Below, piece by piece: positions 60,401 to 64,000 of a stretch of DNA of 64,000 nt. The stretch spans positions 393,356-457,355 of the forward strand of contig VWZL01000601.1 of the NCBI GenBank assembly GCA_013396915.1, given 5' to 3'. A program made the position numbers and the translations under genes. Position 1 is the first letter of the stretch. The number at the start of each line of letters is the position of its first letter. The notes under the pieces are model-generated. The model had not been told where the DNA came from and made no database searches. It saw only the letters and a program-made list of their open reading frames with translations. The stretch comes from Stercorarius parasiticus. Its lineage: Eukaryota > Chordata > Aves > Charadriiformes > Stercorariidae.

Positions 60401-63400
60401 GCCAATAAGGTTTAATAGTTAACCAGCAGGATTCTGTATGTGGAAAACTGCCTTCCTAAGATTTTAAGATGCTTTCTGCATATAGGGACATATCTGTACT
60501 ACAGCCTACCCCCTGGGTTTTGCAAGCATTGTCTCAGAGCATGGATCTCGGTGTGAACACATTTGCTATTTTTTTTAATTTTAATACATAACCAGTGCCT
60601 CTGGAAGTTTAATAGACCCATGGAGAAGAACATGCATATTAATCTTCTGAATTCCATGCTTGACGCATAAGCCGCTTCTGTTACCTGAAATAGCTCTAAT
60701 AAATCCAGCTCAGCATTTCTATACAACACAGCATTTGATACTGTAGTTTTATCCTAAGTAGTCTGAGCTTTACAGAGTAGGTTTCTTGTTCCATCGTGGT
60801 GGCAGAGTCTCTCTCTTCTTAAAATTATCTCAAAATTCTAGTGTAGCCAAAACTAATCTTGTAAAAATGCAACAAACAGGGAATGGGATATCTCCATTTC
60901 TGACTGATATGCATCTAATTCCTAATTCCTCTTCCCTATGTCAATGTTTATAACAAGTCCTAGTTTTCTCCATCTTCTACCCCTTGTAGGATTATGGAAG
61001 CAGTTTTTGCAGAGACATTCTGGTTAAAAAAATCTGGTGCAAGAAAATTGTAATCCTAATGTGGAGCATGTTAATGCTTTGGGAAAAGGAGTTATGAGTG
61101 ACCTAATGATGCTCTGAGAGCTCAACAGTTACATATCTCTCCATTATTAGAATCAGGATTTCTCCTCTCTCACTTAGTGGGACACGTTTATTGACTACAT
61201 CCTCTCTAAGTAAATACAGTAGCTCTAGACTTTTTAGGAAGATGGAGCTCAGTGGATCCTTGCCCATGCAGTCAGCATAGCAGAGCCATGATCTCTGAGA
61301 AGCCCAGGAGGCAGATTTTTCGAACACAGGAAATGCATGGGGATTACACAGGGTGACATGTTAGACTGTTGGCTCCTTTCAAGATGGCAAGGCCTATCTA
61401 GAAAATTAAACAGACAATTTTGTTTTCCTTTGTGATTAAAAAAAATAAATAAAAATAGGGTGATAGATGAAGGGATGTTGTTGTGTATAAAGCACACTGG
61501 ATTTTTCATTCATAAATTGAGCTCTTATGCGTGAGATAAATACAAATAATAACACTGTCAGTCATGGCTCTCCTGACTACCTGTAGGTATTTACATTTTT
61601 ATCCTTCATAAAGTCTTGCAGGGAAAAATATACTTTCATCACCTAGGGAGATGTTTTAAATATATGTAATTTTTTTTCTGAGTGTTGGAAATCTGTTTTG
61701 TCTGTTTGACTTTCTTTTCCCCTCAGGACAAAAATATATGTTTTAAGAAACACTGAATGGGGGTTGCTCAGGGAGATTTGATAGTATTTTGTTTCTTGAG
61801 TTAGAACAGGAGCCAGAGCTGCAAGACCCCTGACAGTGATGATACAGGACTGGCACCTCCTCATCACTTGTTTTCTGTTAGTTGCATCTGAACAAAAAAT
61901 GCTTTTTCATGTGAATCGCCTCAATATCTCGTGCCAACTATGTCATAATTTCAGTCAATATTAAGACTTTGATATTCTTCCAGGTAAAAGCCACTCAATT
62001 CATGTAGTTTACGCTAAATCGGGATTAAAGTGGTTTACTGATTTAGTAACGACATACCATTAACCAGCAAGCGGGAACTATGCAACCATGATCACTATCA
62101 GCAATACAACAGATAAACAACAATTCTAGACACTTACAAAATGTTAATGAACACCTACAGAGTTCCCAATACCTTTTTGTAGCTAATACCCAGAAGATCC
62201 AATTCCCCACACACTCACACAGATTCTGTTCCCTCTTCAAAGGAAACTTTTTACATATTCTTCTTAAAATGAAAAGCATTCAGCTACAAATAGAAATAAG
62301 TACTTGGGAAATCTTGATAAAAATAGATTATTTTTTTCTGACTGGGAAAAAGTTGGTTTAACTTGAACTATTTATTTCTGTTTTCATCGAAATCAACACG
62401 CTTTCACAGAAACATAAAAGGGAAAATGCTAGAAAGGCTTTTTTGCTAGTTTAAAACATTTTACATTCTAGAGAATCTTTACAGGCTACTACATTTAAAG
62501 AACTTTGTATGATGTTAGTGAAAGCATTATGTGGAGTGACTCCTGATATATCCTAATATGGGAGTTGAAGTACTTTATTTGAAATTTATGTGTGAAGAGC
62601 TTCCAGAATATCAGTAAAGTCAATAGATTCTCCCTCCTGATTTAAAAGTTGTTTTTGTTTTCTTTTCAAACTGTCTTTGCAGATTGCGGATTGTAATAAA
62701 TAGGTTTGAAATTTTGACACTGATGGGTAAAATGTGTCAAACAGTTCATGTGCTCATATTGCTGACCTGACATGCCGTAATGGAAAAATACTAAAATGAC
62801 AAATAATATTTTGAATGAAGTTTTACATTCTCAAATGAAATCCTTTTAACTGTCATCTTCATAAAATTAAAGAAGCCAGTTCAGAAGAAAAACACATGTA
62901 AAAATACTGATTTCCCACAAAACAAAAGGTGAGTTTCAACCTGCTATAAGTTCTATACCACTCGGTAGGGTGGGACTAAATGCTCATGTGTCTGTCAGTG
63001 GTTTTAGGGATTTTTATTATCATTATTATTATTATTAATGAATTTGTGTTTTCCTTTTTTTAAAAAAAGACGTACAAGAAATACTAGCCTATTTCTCATA
63101 CATCGGTTGCCTCACTGCCATGGCTCACAGGTATATGTGAAAGAAATACCTTTCTAAAAGTGACAGTTGGAAAGGATGCGACCATCATTGGTGCAGGGCG
63201 ATCTACAGAGGATGGGGAAGGGGTACAGGCAGAGCAGGACATAGAGGCCTAATTCTGGAGTGTGCAGAGATGGTGAAAGTGTGTGGGTAAGATCTGCTTG
63301 GGGTGGCTGGTGAATTCACAGTCCCAGAGAAAATGAGGCTACATCGTAAGGCAAAGCATGAGGGCGGTGCTTTGCAGTATATTACAGGAAGCTGTAAAGG

Positions 63401-63859
63401 GATGTGTTGCTTCTGCTATGTGATCTTAAGGATGCTTATCCTCAAAATAATATGGATTTGCCTGGGACTGTCTAGGATTTTTTAAAGTCTGCATTACGAA
63501 TGAAAATTGGGAACCTGAGCCTGGATCCAGCTAATTAGAACAATCGCTACAGTTGTGTCCTTACTGCCTTAAATAACTTTGACAGGTCTGCTTTATTTGC
63601 TAGTTTGTTTTTTTTTTTAATGTTTGTATGTGTACTGTACTGGCTGTCTGAGCAAAAGATAAAAATGAAGCAAAAGAAATATTTTAAAACAAGATGCTTT
63701 TACAGAGAACTGGAAGGAATAAATATTTCTCAGTTGGAAGTTTATTTTTTTTAAATGTTTGCTTATTTATAAAAAGGGAAACAAAGTTTCCCTGTACCCA
63801 AATAAATAAGTGGCCAGGATGTAAACATGTACTGTTGTACATGCTACATGCTTACTGTT
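57457..63859. other. AT-rich non-coding DNA, no gene recognised
   Basis: About 6.4 kb without recognisable genes or interspersed repeats. 58550-59260 is somewhat richer in GC but has no motif I recognise. 59700-60430 is very AT-rich with many homeodomain-like TAATTA/ATTAAT words. An (ATT)n run lies at 63014-63039. Confidence 0.45.
63014..63039. repeat. (ATT)n microsatellite
   Basis: Trinucleotide run of ATT with one ATC interruption. Confidence 0.85.
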
Positions 63860-64000
63860 GTACACGCTGTTCTGTTGAACTGCCTTTATCTCGACCTGCA
63901 AGTTTTGCCTTTTTTTTCTGGTTCTCCCACTCCCATCCCACAGCTGGGGTTGGGGGTGAGGAAGCAGCCGCATGGTTCTTTGTTGCCATCTGGAGTTAAA
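63860..64000 (+). mobile_element. 3' part of an ERVL-like LTR, plus strand, running off the window
   Basis: The sequence 'actgcctttatctcgacctgcaagttttgcc', then 'ggttctcccactcccatcccac', a G-rich 'ggggttgggggtgagga' stretch and a final 'ctggagttaaa' follow the 3' end of the same LTR type seen at 7717-8279. The last few LTR bases should lie just beyond position 64000. The 5' two-thirds of the LTR is not recognisable upstream, so the copy is truncated or highly diverged. A 101-codon plus frame across it is a chance frame. Confidence 0.75.

Overview
This looks like AT-rich nuclear DNA from a sauropsid, most likely a bird. The call rests on repeat content. CR1 (chicken-repeat-1 type) LINE fragments are the dominant interspersed repeat: nine loci on both strands, one holding two opposed pieces. 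There are also three LTR fragments of an ERVL-like type I know from avian genomes and one badly decayed class I (gamma-like) endogenous retrovirus. I recognise no intact protein-coding gene, rRNA, tRNA, CRISPR array or bacterial-type feature. Nearly all open frames are short and non-homologous to anything I know, or are remnants of CR1 or retroviral genes. The window is best read as intergenic or intronic 'gene-desert' sequence beside a CpG island.

Layout. Positions 60-530 form a CpG island, the only promoter-like region. CR1 pieces lie at 3293-3776 (-), 9071-9374 (-), 26600-26765 (+), 41602-41690 (-), 42718-42960 (-), 45753-45993 (+), 46738-47431 (+), 52350-52580 (+) abutting 52582-53460 (-), and 57025-57456 (+). 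LTR fragments lie at 7717-8279 (+), 13703-14320 (-) and about 63860-64000 (+, running off the window). The decayed retrovirus occupies about 10310-12454 on the minus strand. It keeps a gag start, a capsid-like region, a CCHC zinc knuckle and a protease active-site region. That is followed directly by integrase, so reverse transcriptase and RNase H are gone. Everything else is unique-looking AT-rich DNA with microsatellites, short tandem duplications and a few stretches whose texture suggests developmental conserved non-coding elements. The last point is inference only.

The genes do not work together in any pathway here; the coding-like pieces are fossils. The most informative items are structural: the protease-to-integrase deletion in the retrovirus, the opposed CR1 pieces at 52.35-53.46 kb, a CR1 copy missing its whole reverse transcriptase at 57 kb, and shared 3'-terminal sequence between LTRs in opposite orientations. 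I found no convincing new biological system.
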